Below, one piece after another: positions 1 through 7,305 of a stretch of DNA of 64,000 bases. Where the stretch lies: assembly GCF_001280505.1 (NCBI RefSeq), contig NZ_LBIO01000040.1, positions 62,001 to 126,000 on the forward strand, written 5' to 3'. How positions within the stretch are numbered: position 1 is the first letter of the stretch; each line of letters starts with the position of its first letter. Both the position numbers and the translations under genes were made by a program. This DNA is from Mangrovimonas sp. TPBH4. GTDB taxonomy: Bacteria; Bacteroidota; Bacteroidia; Flavobacteriales; Flavobacteriaceae. Below the pieces are notes generated by a model. The model was given only the letters and a program-made list of their open reading frames with translations. It was not told the DNA's origin and did no database searches.

Positions 1-210
1 TACGGAAGGAGACACCCAGTCCAAAACATTTGTATTTGCTTGAATATGGTAACCCTCCGAAATGAAAAACTCAAGTTCAACAGTATTTTTACCCTTTTGC
101 ACCTGGTATATTGTATCCTGAATTTGCACCCATTGCGTTTGGGCATTTATTAGGTTGGCAATCCCTAGAGCACCTATGAAGAATAACTTACTGTTTAGAA
201 AGCAGTTCAT
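1..210 (-). CDS. Secreted protein with DsbD-alpha-like N-terminal domain (partial, C-terminus outside window)
   Basis: Only the first 70 codons are present. Reading leftwards from the ATG at 208-210, the frame stays open to the window edge. It begins MNCFLNSKLFFIGALGIA, a short signal peptide ending near NAQ, and continues with a beta-rich stretch containing EGYHIQANT, which resembles the periplasmic N-terminal domain of thiol:disulfide interchange protein DsbD (seen in Bacteroidetes as the usual 'GYHI..N' strand). The start lies 23 bp inside the 3' end of the TlpA-like gene, so the two are probably translationally coupled and work together in periplasmic thiol chemistry. The domain call rests on a short stretch and could be wrong; the open reading frame with a signal peptide is directly visible. 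Confidence 0.55.
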   Translation of the reverse strand, partial: MNCFLNSKLFFIGALGIANLINAQTQWVQIQDTIYQVQKGKNTVELEFFISEGYHIQANTNVLDWVSPSV

Positions 211-739
211 CAAGCCTGGACTTAAGAGCCAACAATTTGGCATCAAAATTTTTGGAATCCAAAAGGGACAAAAACTGAATTTTGCCTAGTGGATCTATCA
301 ACAAATTTGAAGCCAACATCACCTCATCACGAGCCAAATCCGGCAAAACACCTTCAGGAGCAAAACTTGCGGCAACCGCACCATCCTCATCCAACAACAC
401 TGGAAAAGGAAAGGCAAACCGATCCTGTAACTTCTCCTGAACTAAGGTCTGTGGTTCCTTCACATCAATTATCAAAACCTTCACATTCTTGCCATCATAC
501 TCATTGGCCAATTCCACCAAATAGGGTGCTTCAGCATTACAAAACGGACACCAAGTTGTGGCAATATGGATTACCAAATAACTCCCCCGATAGGATTCGG
601 ATGTAACAATATTGCCATTTAAATCCTTAAGACTGAAATCTGGGGCCATCGTCCCCACAAAAGCCACTTCCTTATCTTGGGCTTGGAGAGATAGCAAACT
701 GATGAAAAACACCCCTAAAAAAATCACTAACTGCTTCAT
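188..739 (-). CDS. TlpA-like periplasmic thioredoxin-fold protein
   Basis: 183 residues. Residues 1-21 form a signal peptide ending at LQAQ. A redoxin/AhpC-TSA type thioredoxin fold follows (about 30-180), with the active site TTWCPFC at Cys64 and Cys67. The segment VLLDEDGAVAASF and a C-terminal DPLGKIQ strand fit the peroxiredoxin-like/TlpA family, which reduces or exchanges disulfides in the periplasm. The CPFC spacer is unusual; TlpA/ResA proteins more often have CEPC or CPPC. The 3' end overlaps the start of the downstream DsbD-alpha-like gene by 23 bp, supporting a shared redox function. The client protein cannot be told from sequence. Confidence 0.85.
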   Translation of the reverse strand: MKQLVIFLGVFFISLLSLQAQDKEVAFVGTMAPDFSLKDLNGNIVTSESYRGSYLVIHIATTWCPFCNAEAPYLVELANEYDGKNVKVLIIDVKEPQTLVQEKLQDRFAFPFPVLLDEDGAVAASFAPEGVLPDLARDEVMLASNLLIDPLGKIQFLSLLDSKNFDAKLLALKSRLDELLSKQ

Positions 740-848
740 AACTCCTTGATTTTAAGAAAAACACAAAGATAAAGAAATTACACAATCTTTTAAAAATCAA
801 CAAGTTGAAACAATACATAATTAAGAACACTCTATTTTGAGCAAGCCA

Positions 849-1295
849 TTAATGCTTTTCCCCCTTACCTTTTGATTTCTTTTTAGAAGCCCCCTTTCCC
901 TTTTTGGACTTTGCGCTATTTTTAAGCTGATGGAATTCTGCCGAGCCTGGCTTGATCCCCATCTGTTTGGCAATATAGCCCCAGCCTTTGCTTTTGTTTG
1001 ACTGATAGCAGACTAGCACATCTTTTAAAGGTTTACGGGTGATTTTGGCAATTTCCAAGGCCAGATACACTTCTCCAAAAGCCATGTGCAAATTACCCGT
1101 CATATAGTCAATGCTCTTTTCAGACACATTGTAAGATAGTTGCATGTCTGTTTTAAAAGCTCCAAAATCTGCGCTGGCACGCGCATTGATCGTATTTAAA
1201 TCGGAGTCTAACTGGATGTTACCAGTATTGAAAGAAATTTGTGCCGAGGCTGTAAACACAGTGAATGCCAGCATCCACATACATAACTGTTTCAT
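849..1295 (-). CDS. Secreted hypothetical protein with lysine-rich tail
   Basis: 148 residues. A signal peptide (MKQLCMWMLAFTVFTASA) precedes about 100 ordinary residues, and the last ~25 residues are almost entirely Lys, Gly and Ser, giving a strongly basic disordered tail. I do not recognise the central domain. The segment around residues 75-115 (FGEVYLALEIAKITRKPLKDVL and KGWGYIAKQMGIKPGS) looks helical; similar wording occurs in small flavobacterial proteins of unknown function. It is monocistronic by spacing, with more than 100 bp to each neighbour. The basic tail could bind nucleic acid or acidic cell-surface polymer; that is inference only. Confidence 0.7.
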   Translation of the reverse strand: MKQLCMWMLAFTVFTASAQISFNTGNIQLDSDLNTINARASADFGAFKTDMQLSYNVSEKSIDYMTGNLHMAFGEVYLALEIAKITRKPLKDVLVCYQSNKSKGWGYIAKQMGIKPGSAEFHQLKNSAKSKKGKGASKKKSKGKGEKH

Positions 1296-1451
1296 AAGTA
1301 GGTTTTATAAGTTCATTATTAAATACGCCCATGAGCTGTTGGGGCAGCTTAAAGACGAAGACAATATAACCCAAATTTCTTACAAATGAACCAACAATCA
1401 GCTACTGAGACTTAATCCCATCACAATTCCTATCAAATTATGGCCTTAAAC

Positions 1452-1967
1452 CTATTGAAACACTTGCTTTAACTCCGCAAACAACTTCTGCTCATTCTCA
1501 CTAAATTGTTCACCTCCGAAACCTAAAAAGCCACCTTCCTTAGCAGTATTGGCTACCGTTTCAGCAATGTTGAGCACCCAGGCTTTATAATCTTCCACAA
1601 CAGTCTCGGGTTCCTTTTCCTTTACAATGGACAGGGCTTTTCGACAGTCCTCCAACACTAATTTAGTCAGCCCTTCCTTTGAATTTATCTGGGCCTCCTT
1701 GACTCTGTTTACAAACTGCTTGCGCTGTACACTGGCATCAGACATCGCTTCTTTAGCCGCTTCTGGATCTGGAATAATAGCTGTAATTAACGGGTTGTTG
1801 GCATAGGTTTCCTTGGCTCCCATCATACTACGAACAGTAGCAAACAACTCCTTACCGGAGCCTACAATTCCACTAAAACCAGCACTGGCCATTGTAGCAC
1901 CGACCAACTGCGGAACGGAGGCTACTACATGCCATTCCTCTTCTGAATAGTTATCTAATTTCCCCAT
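1452..1967 (-). CDS. Cytoplasmic hypothetical protein, helical
   Basis: 171 residues without signal peptide or membrane helix. A Gly/Ala-rich segment (LVGATMASAGFSGIVGSGKELF, residues 21-42) is followed by acidic/basic helical stretches and a short glycine patch (GGFLGFGGE) near residue 150. The N-terminal EEEWHVVASVP and the SIVKEKEPETVVEDYKAW region are typical of an alpha-helical protein, but I know no characterised family for it. It has its own start codon and leader region. The coding call is supported by composition and a clean start; the function is unknown. Confidence 0.7.
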   Translation of the reverse strand: MGKLDNYSEEEWHVVASVPQLVGATMASAGFSGIVGSGKELFATVRSMMGAKETYANNPLITAIIPDPEAAKEAMSDASVQRKQFVNRVKEAQINSKEGLTKLVLEDCRKALSIVKEKEPETVVEDYKAWVLNIAETVANTAKEGGFLGFGGEQFSENEQKLFAELKQVFQ

Positions 1968-2124
1968 GAATATTGACTTTAAAAATTAACCCTCTAAAGG
2001 TAAAACAATTACATAACAAACTGATTAACTGGTAGTTAAATATCAATTCTGAACTATAATTTTAAACCATTCTGCATTATAACAGCTGGAAGCTACAAAA
2101 AGGATCGTTTTTCGAGGAGATATA

Positions 2125-2670
2125 TTAATAATCGGTTACCGAGCCCCAATTCTCACCATTTTTGATTCGGTATAACTGCATTTCGGAAATCCCAAACTGC
2201 TTGGCAATCATTTTTAAACGGGTCCTACGGTTTGGATCATGGATTTTACGTTTTAGAAGCTTCACTTTGGCCTCGCTTAATTTTGAATACGTTCGTTTGC
2301 GTGGCCCTTGATAGATAGGGTTTTTGAACTGGTGCTGCTCCTTTTCCTTTTTGGTGGCCCATTTCAAATTCAAGACCCTATTATCGGTTTTATCATAATT
2401 AAGGTGAATGACATAAATACCGTCCTTTTGTTCAAGGAAGTGCTGAGCTACCAATTTGTGCACATAACGGCTGGTAGATTTTCCGTTCCTTTTTTGTTTA
2501 ACCGGTAAATTTTGATAGCCATTGATATAGGTTTTATTAACCAACACTTCTATATCTCCCTTACAGTTTATAACACGTCCGTAATTGGAGATTTTAAACT
2601 TTTCGGTATCGGCTATCTTATCATCAAATACAATGGTTTTCCATTCTTCTTTCCAAAAGTCACTTATCAT
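2125..2670 (-). CDS. NUMOD4/HNH homing-endonuclease-like protein with C-terminal HTH
   Basis: 181 residues, cytoplasmic. Residues 7-60 match the NUMOD4 motif (EEWK..., FKISNYGRV). They are followed by an HNH_3-type core (residues ~70-112) with VHKLVAQHFL and VIHLNYDKTDNRVLNLKWAT. In that core the first His of the canonical NH pair is preceded by Ile instead of Asn, and KTNN is KTDN. The last ~50 residues form a resolvase-like helix-turn-helix (IAKQFGISEMQLYRIKNG). Such genes are usually phage- or intron-associated nucleases, but here it stands alone with no phage neighbours and no split host gene. Nuclease activity is uncertain because of the HNH substitutions. Confidence 0.8.
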   Translation of the reverse strand: MISDFWKEEWKTIVFDDKIADTEKFKISNYGRVINCKGDIEVLVNKTYINGYQNLPVKQKRNGKSTSRYVHKLVAQHFLEQKDGIYVIHLNYDKTDNRVLNLKWATKKEKEQHQFKNPIYQGPRKRTYSKLSEAKVKLLKRKIHDPNRRTRLKMIAKQFGISEMQLYRIKNGENWGSVTDY

Positions 2671-2793
2671 ATGTTTAGAATCTTAGCATGTAGAACGCTA
2701 AATATAAACATTTTACGCAACCTAACACAAAAGATTTCAGCCACTTAACAAAATTGCTTCATATTCCAAGCGCCTTCTTTTCAGAAATAGGCA

Positions 2794-3375
2794 TTATTTT
2801 ACATACCTATAATGACCAATGATTGTAAAATCAAACAAGCAATCTTCCATTACCTGCCCACTACCAATATTATGGACAATCAAATATCGTTCACCATCGC
2901 CAGACTTCTTATTAACTACAATACCTATATGGGTGATGGCTCCTCCTAAATTCCAACAGACAATATCTCCAGGCAGGTAGTCTTTGGCCTTTTGGGTAAC
3001 AGGTATTGCAGCTCCCTTTCTATTAAAAAATGTCATTAAATTGGGTACCCGTCTATGATCAATATTCCGGTCGGTAGTATGCAAACCCCAAATATTAGGG
3101 TAACGACCAAAGTTAGCTTTCATATCCTCATGCACTTCTTTTTGAAGATCCACCCCAATTTTTCTATAAGCTCTGATGACGACATCGGTGCACACCCCCT
3201 TATCGGCAGGGACATCTCCATTAGGGTAGGCTATTGAAAAATAACTAGGATCGTAGGTCACCTTTTGCTGGGTCAGCTCCAATGCGCAATCAGCCAATGT
3301 TGGAGTAGAAAACGAGGCTTGCGAAACGCACACGGTCACCGTTAATAAAAAGAGAAGTGTTAACACTTTTTTCAT
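2794..3375 (-). CDS. DUF1287 family secreted protein (NlpC/P60-like fold)
   Basis: About 193 residues counted from the ATG at 3375 (MKKVLTLLF). An upstream in-frame TTG would add two residues but is unlikely to be used. A signal peptide of about 18 residues is followed by the DUF1287 domain. Visible conserved blocks are DKGVCTDVVIRAYRKIGVDL, with the candidate nucleophile Cys, DHRRVPNL, LPGDIVCWNL and THIGIVV with the candidate catalytic His. This arrangement resembles NlpC/P60-like amidases or peptidases, so a role in murein or peptide hydrolysis in the periplasm is plausible but not proven for the family. No operon partner is visible. Confidence 0.85.
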   Translation of the reverse strand: MKKVLTLLFLLTVTVCVSQASFSTPTLADCALELTQQKVTYDPSYFSIAYPNGDVPADKGVCTDVVIRAYRKIGVDLQKEVHEDMKANFGRYPNIWGLHTTDRNIDHRRVPNLMTFFNRKGAAIPVTQKAKDYLPGDIVCWNLGGAITHIGIVVNKKSGDGERYLIVHNIGSGQVMEDCLFDFTIIGHYRYVK

Positions 3376-3435
3376 GGGCAAAATATTTTTTGAGCATTCT
3401 AAAGATAAGCAATATCCAATGTTTTAGAAACGGAC

Positions 3436-3466
3436 CATAAAAAAGCACCAGCAATTGCATGGTGCT
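3436..3466 (-). terminator. Intrinsic terminator after the beta/gamma-crystallin gene
   Basis: Perfect 7-bp stem AGCACCA / TGGTGCT (3444-3450 and 3460-3466) with a 9-nt loop. Read on the minus strand, the stem is followed by a T-rich run (TTTTTAT). It lies about 50 bp beyond the stop codon of the beta/gamma-crystallin protein. Confidence 0.75.
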
Positions 3467-3515
3467 CCAGTTGATTGTCATTTTCGAGCTCACAGCTCAA
3501 AAAAAATATTCTTAT

Positions 3516-4358
3516 CTAATCCCTTTCAATTCTAATACTGGAAGTACGGTCGTTCATATCGTCATGGGTTAGGCAGCTTACATCGTCATAGTAGGTTTTG
3601 CTGCGTCCACCATAACCCTCATTTTGATAAATGGTAATTCTATAGCCCCGAGGCACTTCAATTGATGACAAATTATCATTACCGATCCCCAATTCATCAT
3701 GGTCATAACGTCCAACCCCCAAAGTCACGTTGCCGCCTTTAAAGCCACAATCTTTGTAAAGGGTCACTCCCCTGCCATATTCTCGACTATTATGACTGGA
3801 ATGATGGCTGCTAGAACTGCTGCCTCCAGAGCATAAAGACGAATTCACTTTTGTTACAGAAGACACATCGTCATCCTTTACCAGCATCAACAAACATTTA
3901 TCGCTCCTATTATGCTGCCAGTACATTGAAATGACATTTGAGCCATAACTTTTCACCACCTTATACCCATGATCCTGCAATCTGGTAGAAGCTCTTGATT
4001 CCGACATTCCTCTAAGATCATACAAATTGATGTCGTCATCTCTATAGGAAGAGTGATTGGAGCTGCCCCCATCCTTGTTGCAATCAAAATCTGGGGATTT
4101 TACCACGGAGCGCACCCTGCCATCCACAAGGCGTACCGTCACACATTGACGCCGTCTGCTGTTCCACCAATTTTGGTAGATTCCGTTGGAGGATTTATCC
4201 ACATTTTCCAGATGGTAGCCTCTATCTTTAAGAACTTCTTCCGAAGAGGAGCCTCGCATATCTACGATGTCTCTTAATTCATAAGCGGTGTCCTGACCAA
4301 ATACCAAGGTTTGCAGTAACAAGACTGCCACGATTAAAATCTGTTGCTTTGTTTTCAT
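3516..4358 (-). CDS. Secreted beta/gamma-crystallin domain protein with two N-terminal repeats
   Basis: 280 residues from the ATG at 4358 (MKTKQQILIVAVLLLQTLVFGQ, a clear signal peptide); an upstream ATG at 4382 would add eight residues ahead of it and is less likely. Two homologous N-terminal repeats of about 65 residues follow, each starting YELRDI / YDLRGM and containing a GY(H/K) strand, a Trp-rich strand (YQNWW, MYWQH) and a conserved Cys. A Ser/His-rich linker then leads to a C-terminal beta/gamma-crystallin fold (GVTLYKDCGFKGGNVTL ... GYRITIYQNEGYGGRSK ... TSSIRIER). The fold often binds Ca2+ through N/D-N/D-x-x-S/T-S loops; NDNLSSI and NDRTSSI fit this. A calcium-stabilised surface or matrix protein is the likely role. 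Confidence 0.85.
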   Translation of the reverse strand: MKTKQQILIVAVLLLQTLVFGQDTAYELRDIVDMRGSSSEEVLKDRGYHLENVDKSSNGIYQNWWNSRRRQCVTVRLVDGRVRSVVKSPDFDCNKDGGSSNHSSYRDDDINLYDLRGMSESRASTRLQDHGYKVVKSYGSNVISMYWQHNRSDKCLLMLVKDDDVSSVTKVNSSLCSGGSSSSSHHSSHNSREYGRGVTLYKDCGFKGGNVTLGVGRYDHDELGIGNDNLSSIEVPRGYRITIYQNEGYGGRSKTYYDDVSCLTHDDMNDRTSSIRIERD

Positions 4359-4382
4359 AAGGTTGTGTATTAAAAGTTGCAT

Positions 4383-4697
4383 AAAACGTTACGTAGGAAA
4401 CTAAAATTCAAGGCAAATGCTATTAATACAAACCGCACAGAACTGCAAAAACTAAGGAAACATAAAGAAGTTGGGGCTGTTCAGCTTAAGAAATACCAAC
4501 ACTATACAGCCCTTTAAAATTAGTGAATTTCAAATTAAAAAAGAAACTTTTTTCTTACCAATAAAAAGATAACGAACTAATAATGTGAAACATAAACTCA
4601 CAAACAACACTCAAACAACCAACAAACATCATCATTGTGTAATGAGCACTTTAGGCAAAAGGTTAGCCTTCCTATACAACTAAGCATTTTCATGCAA
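4383..4697. other. Intergenic region, no gene supported
   Basis: About 315 bp of AT-rich sequence between the remnant PLDc_N-like reading frame and the beta/gamma-crystallin gene. It must contain the latter's promoter. No reading frame of convincing composition, RNA gene or strong hairpin was seen. Confidence 0.5.
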
Positions 4698-4889
4698 TTA
4701 ATCCAATTGCAGCTTTCGCTTTTTGCCAATAAACAGAAATAAAAGTGCCCCTACCACTTGAAGACATACAACTACACTAAGCCAAACAAGTTTATCATTT
4801 TTTGCAAAAGAACCTCTTAAAACATCTACAAAGGCATAAAGCCATAGTGCAACGGCAAGATGTATATTTCCTGTTTTAATAATTGCTTC
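4698..4889 (-). pseudogene. PLDc_N-like small membrane protein lacking a standard start codon
   Basis: Reading leftwards from an in-frame TGA at 4890-4892, an open frame of 63 codons ends at TAA 4698-4700. Its translation contains ALWLYAFVDVLRGSF, KNDKLVWLSVVVCLQVVGA and LLFLFIGKKRKL. This is closely similar in layout to the intact small membrane protein at 6324-6548 (VALIDVLKSKF, NDKLVWVLVLLFLNVVGA, ILYVAIGRKQKL). Both fit the PLDc_N domain (a two-helix membrane domain found alone in many Bacteroidetes). There is no ATG, GTG or TTG in the frame before the conserved region, only ATT/ATA codons, and the N-terminal helix looks shortened. Either it uses a rare start, coupled to the beta-barrel gene that ends at 4895, or the 5' end has been lost. 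Confidence 0.55.
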
Positions 4890-4894
4890 TCACT

Positions 4895-5473
4895 TTAAAA
4901 TCTGAAACCAACTCCAAACTTTAGTTGATTATAATTAATCCCAAAAGCTTTATTATCAATCTCACCTTTACTATAAACCCTTACATAATGAAAATATGTT
5001 TGAACAAAGAAACTATTTGTAACATCATACTGCACGCCCAACTTTAAATTAAACCCATAAGCACTCTTTTTTCTTACTCTAGTTTCTAGAAGTAAATCGT
5101 AACCATAAAGATACTCATAATCATAATTTAAATAAGTAAAGCCTACAGCTGCATAAGGATGCAGCCTTTCAACCGATGGTATTGTCATTTCCGCAAAGGC
5201 ATTGGCATGACCAAAATAGTAGTTCCTTTTTAAATCTTCGTTACTAAAACGATGACTACCCTGTATATAATCAAATGTTAAAGAAGCTCCGTAAACAAAC
5301 AATTCCGCTTCCGAAAAGCGATATTTATAACCAACATCTATTATCCCTTTAAATTCACGATACCCCTCATCAAAAGCTAATGGATAATTAATTTCTAAAC
5401 TGGATTTCCTTTCTTGAGAAAAAATGTGTAATGACACAAATAAAAAGAACAAAAATACATAGTTGGTTTTCAT
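4895..5473 (-). CDS. Outer-membrane beta-barrel protein (porin-family like)
   Basis: 192 residues with a signal peptide (MKTNYVFLFFLFVSLHIFSQ). The rest is made of alternating-hydrophobicity strands rich in Tyr/Phe (GIIDVGYKYRF, LFVYGASLTFDYI, YAAVGFTYLNYDY, AYGFNLKLGVQYDV) and ends in FGVGFRF, the aromatic C-terminal signature of outer-membrane barrels. About eight strands are expected, as in OmpX/OmpW-like or 'outer membrane beta-barrel' family proteins. No substrate or partner can be inferred. The reading frame of the PLDc_N-like remnant begins just after its stop. Confidence 0.75.
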   Translation of the reverse strand: MKTNYVFLFFLFVSLHIFSQERKSSLEINYPLAFDEGYREFKGIIDVGYKYRFSEAELFVYGASLTFDYIQGSHRFSNEDLKRNYYFGHANAFAEMTIPSVERLHPYAAVGFTYLNYDYEYLYGYDLLLETRVRKKSAYGFNLKLGVQYDVTNSFFVQTYFHYVRVYSKGEIDNKAFGINYNQLKFGVGFRF

Positions 5474-5676
5474 TTAGTAGTTTATTTAATTTAGGGTTAA
5501 TGTTTGTTTAATAAGTGGAAACTACAAAAATCGCTTTACGCAAACGCCTATAGTTTCGACCCTAAATATATAAGAATTTTTATACAAAACATACTGTACT
5601 GTAATTCATCTAAAGACACCTTAACTCATATTAACAATATCTATTAATTTTCAGTTCTTGTTGTTTCATAACCAAC

Positions 5677-6258
5677 CTAAAGCAACTCCCTCAATTCGGT
5701 TCTCAGACGATTTTTAAGTGCTTCCCTATTTTTTTCCTCTGCTTCGGGATCTTTTGGAATGCCCCCAATAACCTCCGTGACACTACCATCTTTGTCCAAA
5801 ATCAAGGTCTTGGGCCAAGTAAAAAACCCAAAGGTCTTAATATAATCCCTTGCACCTACCACATGGGTAAAGTTAAATGCTGTACGCTTTAAAAAGGCCT
5901 CCACCCCCTCTTGATCATGAAAGGTAATGGCAATAAAATTAACGGCATCACCAAATTCAGATGTTATCTCATTCAGCAGTGGTATTTCCTCCACACAGGG
6001 CATACAATCTTTAAACCAGAAATTAATTAGGGTTGGCTTGCCCTTTAATGAGGTGGAATGCAAGGTATCTCCAGTAAGCAATGGCAAGGCAAACTCAGGC
6101 AATACTTTGCCTTTAAACTTATAAATGTCCTGCTGAAATTGGTTATTGGCCTTCATGCGTTCTAACATGGCCTGCCTTAAAGAGTCTTGGTTTTGACCAA
6201 AGCTCAAACAAGAGCTTAAGCCAATGCATAACATCAATACTAATTGTAAGTGTTTCAT
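5677..6258 (-). CDS. TlpA-family thioredoxin-like protein with CMPC motif
   Basis: 193 residues. An N-terminal export signal (MKHLQLVLMLCIGLSSC) includes a possible lipobox LSSC at Cys17. A helical spacer follows, then a TlpA/ResA-like thioredoxin domain from about residue 52 (LPEFALPLLTGDTLHSTSLKGKPTLINFWFKDCMPC). The redox pair is Cys85/Cys88 in DCMPC; the residue before the first Cys is Asp where almost all relatives have Trp (WCxxC), which may change the redox potential. A cis-Pro region (FTWPKTLILDKDG) is intact. It probably reduces periplasmic thiols or acts in cytochrome c maturation or stress; the client is unknown. It is not in an operon with the other TlpA-like gene. Confidence 0.85.
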   Translation of the reverse strand: MKHLQLVLMLCIGLSSCLSFGQNQDSLRQAMLERMKANNQFQQDIYKFKGKVLPEFALPLLTGDTLHSTSLKGKPTLINFWFKDCMPCVEEIPLLNEITSEFGDAVNFIAITFHDQEGVEAFLKRTAFNFTHVVGARDYIKTFGFFTWPKTLILDKDGSVTEVIGGIPKDPEAEEKNREALKNRLRTELRELL

Positions 6259-6323
6259 ATTTAAAATTGGTTTACGATACTATTGAAAAATTTATTGAAT
6301 ACTCCTAAGGAATCAAGAATACC

Positions 6324-6548
6324 TTATTGCCTTATCTTCTCGTCTTTCAACTTTTGTTTTCTTCCAATGGCAACATAAAGGATGGCTCCCACAACATTTA
6401 AAAACAAGAGCACCAACACCCACACCAACTTATCGTTGCCATTAAATTTACTCTTTAACACATCAATTAATGCTACCACGGTAATAACAAAGGTCAATAA
6501 GGTGGCTACCAATAATACGGTTACCAAAAAAGGATTCATTACAGTCAT
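6324..6548 (-). CDS. Small two-helix membrane protein, PLDc_N type
   Basis: 74 residues with two transmembrane helices (residues ~5-28 and ~42-60) joined by a charged loop KSKFNGNDKLVW, and a basic C-terminus (GRKQKLKDEKIRQ). This is the classic layout of the stand-alone PLDc_N (phospholipase D N-terminal, 'PLD nuclease N-terminal domain-containing') family, which has no catalytic HKD motif. The start could be the ATG at 6548 or the second Met three codons on. A relative without a normal start is found at 4698-4889. The function of stand-alone members is not established. Confidence 0.8.
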   Translation of the reverse strand: MTVMNPFLVTVLLVATLLTFVITVVALIDVLKSKFNGNDKLVWVLVLLFLNVVGAILYVAIGRKQKLKDEKIRQ

Positions 6549-6633
6549 CGTTTATCTTAATTTAATTCAGTCATCTTTGCAGTCCTAAACAGATGCTCAC
6601 ACACCTAGCAAAGCCATTCCACACAAACAGCCT

Positions 6634-7218
6634 TTATTTCACTTCCTCTATAAAGTCAATGATAATTTCATTTACCTCACCTTTTTCTAAGGTCATTTCC
6701 TTAACATTAGGCCAATTCAATCTAGGGTACTTCTCTTTAAATGCTTCAAGATCTCTTTTCCACTGATTGCTTATAACCAATGTATTTCCTTTGTCATTAA
6801 AAAAGGGGTAGAACGTTAAATCTCCAATATATTGCACAGCACCTTCCTCTACTGTAAACGGAATGGAAAACTCCTCCTTTAAATCATAACTTACGTAACC
6901 ATAAGAAAAATCAAAGTTGAAAAATTCATAATTCCCTGCCTGGAGTTCTTTTATAAAAAGGTACACCCTTTTATCTGCCATTTTGTAGTGCCTAGAACTT
7001 CTACGTATTGATATACCATTGCGTCTTCCTAATACTCCCTTTTGTCTTTCTTCACTTTTAATACTTAGCCAAAAGCTTTCAAATCTAGGTTTAGCACTAG
7101 CAATGGTTAAAGTTCCAATAATGTAACCATTACCTTTTGCAGCCTCCCTTACCATTATCTTTTCCCCTGCACAGTTAAACAGGAATGCAAAACACAATAA
7201 CCAAATAATATGTTTCAT
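6634..7218 (-). CDS. Lipoprotein of unknown function
   Basis: 194 residues. A lipoprotein signal is visible with lipobox LFNC (Cys16). The mature part has alternating beta strands (GNGYIIGTLTIASAKPRFESFWLSIKS, RVYLFIKELQAGNYEFFNFDFSYGYVSYDLKEEFSIPFTVEEGAVQYIGDLTF). The phrase 'LQAGNYEF ... F.V..G.vqYIGDLTF' is a strand pattern seen in many small Bacteroidetes lipoproteins with a transthyretin- or lipocalin-like beta sandwich. No catalytic residues are recognisable. It is transcribed alone. The lipoprotein call is firm; any function is unknown. Confidence 0.75.
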   Translation of the reverse strand: MKHIIWLLCFAFLFNCAGEKIMVREAAKGNGYIIGTLTIASAKPRFESFWLSIKSEERQKGVLGRRNGISIRRSSRHYKMADKRVYLFIKELQAGNYEFFNFDFSYGYVSYDLKEEFSIPFTVEEGAVQYIGDLTFYPFFNDKGNTLVISNQWKRDLEAFKEKYPRLNWPNVKEMTLEKGEVNEIIIDFIEEVK

Positions 7219-7305
7219 GCTTTCAGTAGGTTTAAATAATTGCTCTCAAACTAAGCCAAACAAAGTGAGCAACATACAATCTAAGATTAAATACCTTGTC
7301 GGCTC

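Noticed and set aside
289..606. 105-codon plus-strand frame opposite the TlpA-like gene
   Set aside because: Antisense to the thioredoxin active site and full of Pro/His; an artefact of the opposite strand.
3290..3493. 67-codon minus-strand frame overlapping the DUF1287 start and a terminator
   Set aside because: Spans the intrinsic terminator at 3436-3466 and reads across the real gene in another frame.
3483..3506. GAGCT...AGCTC inverted repeat beside the beta/gamma-crystallin stop
   Set aside because: Very short stem with the T-run on the wrong side for the minus-strand gene; the proper terminator is 40 bp further on.
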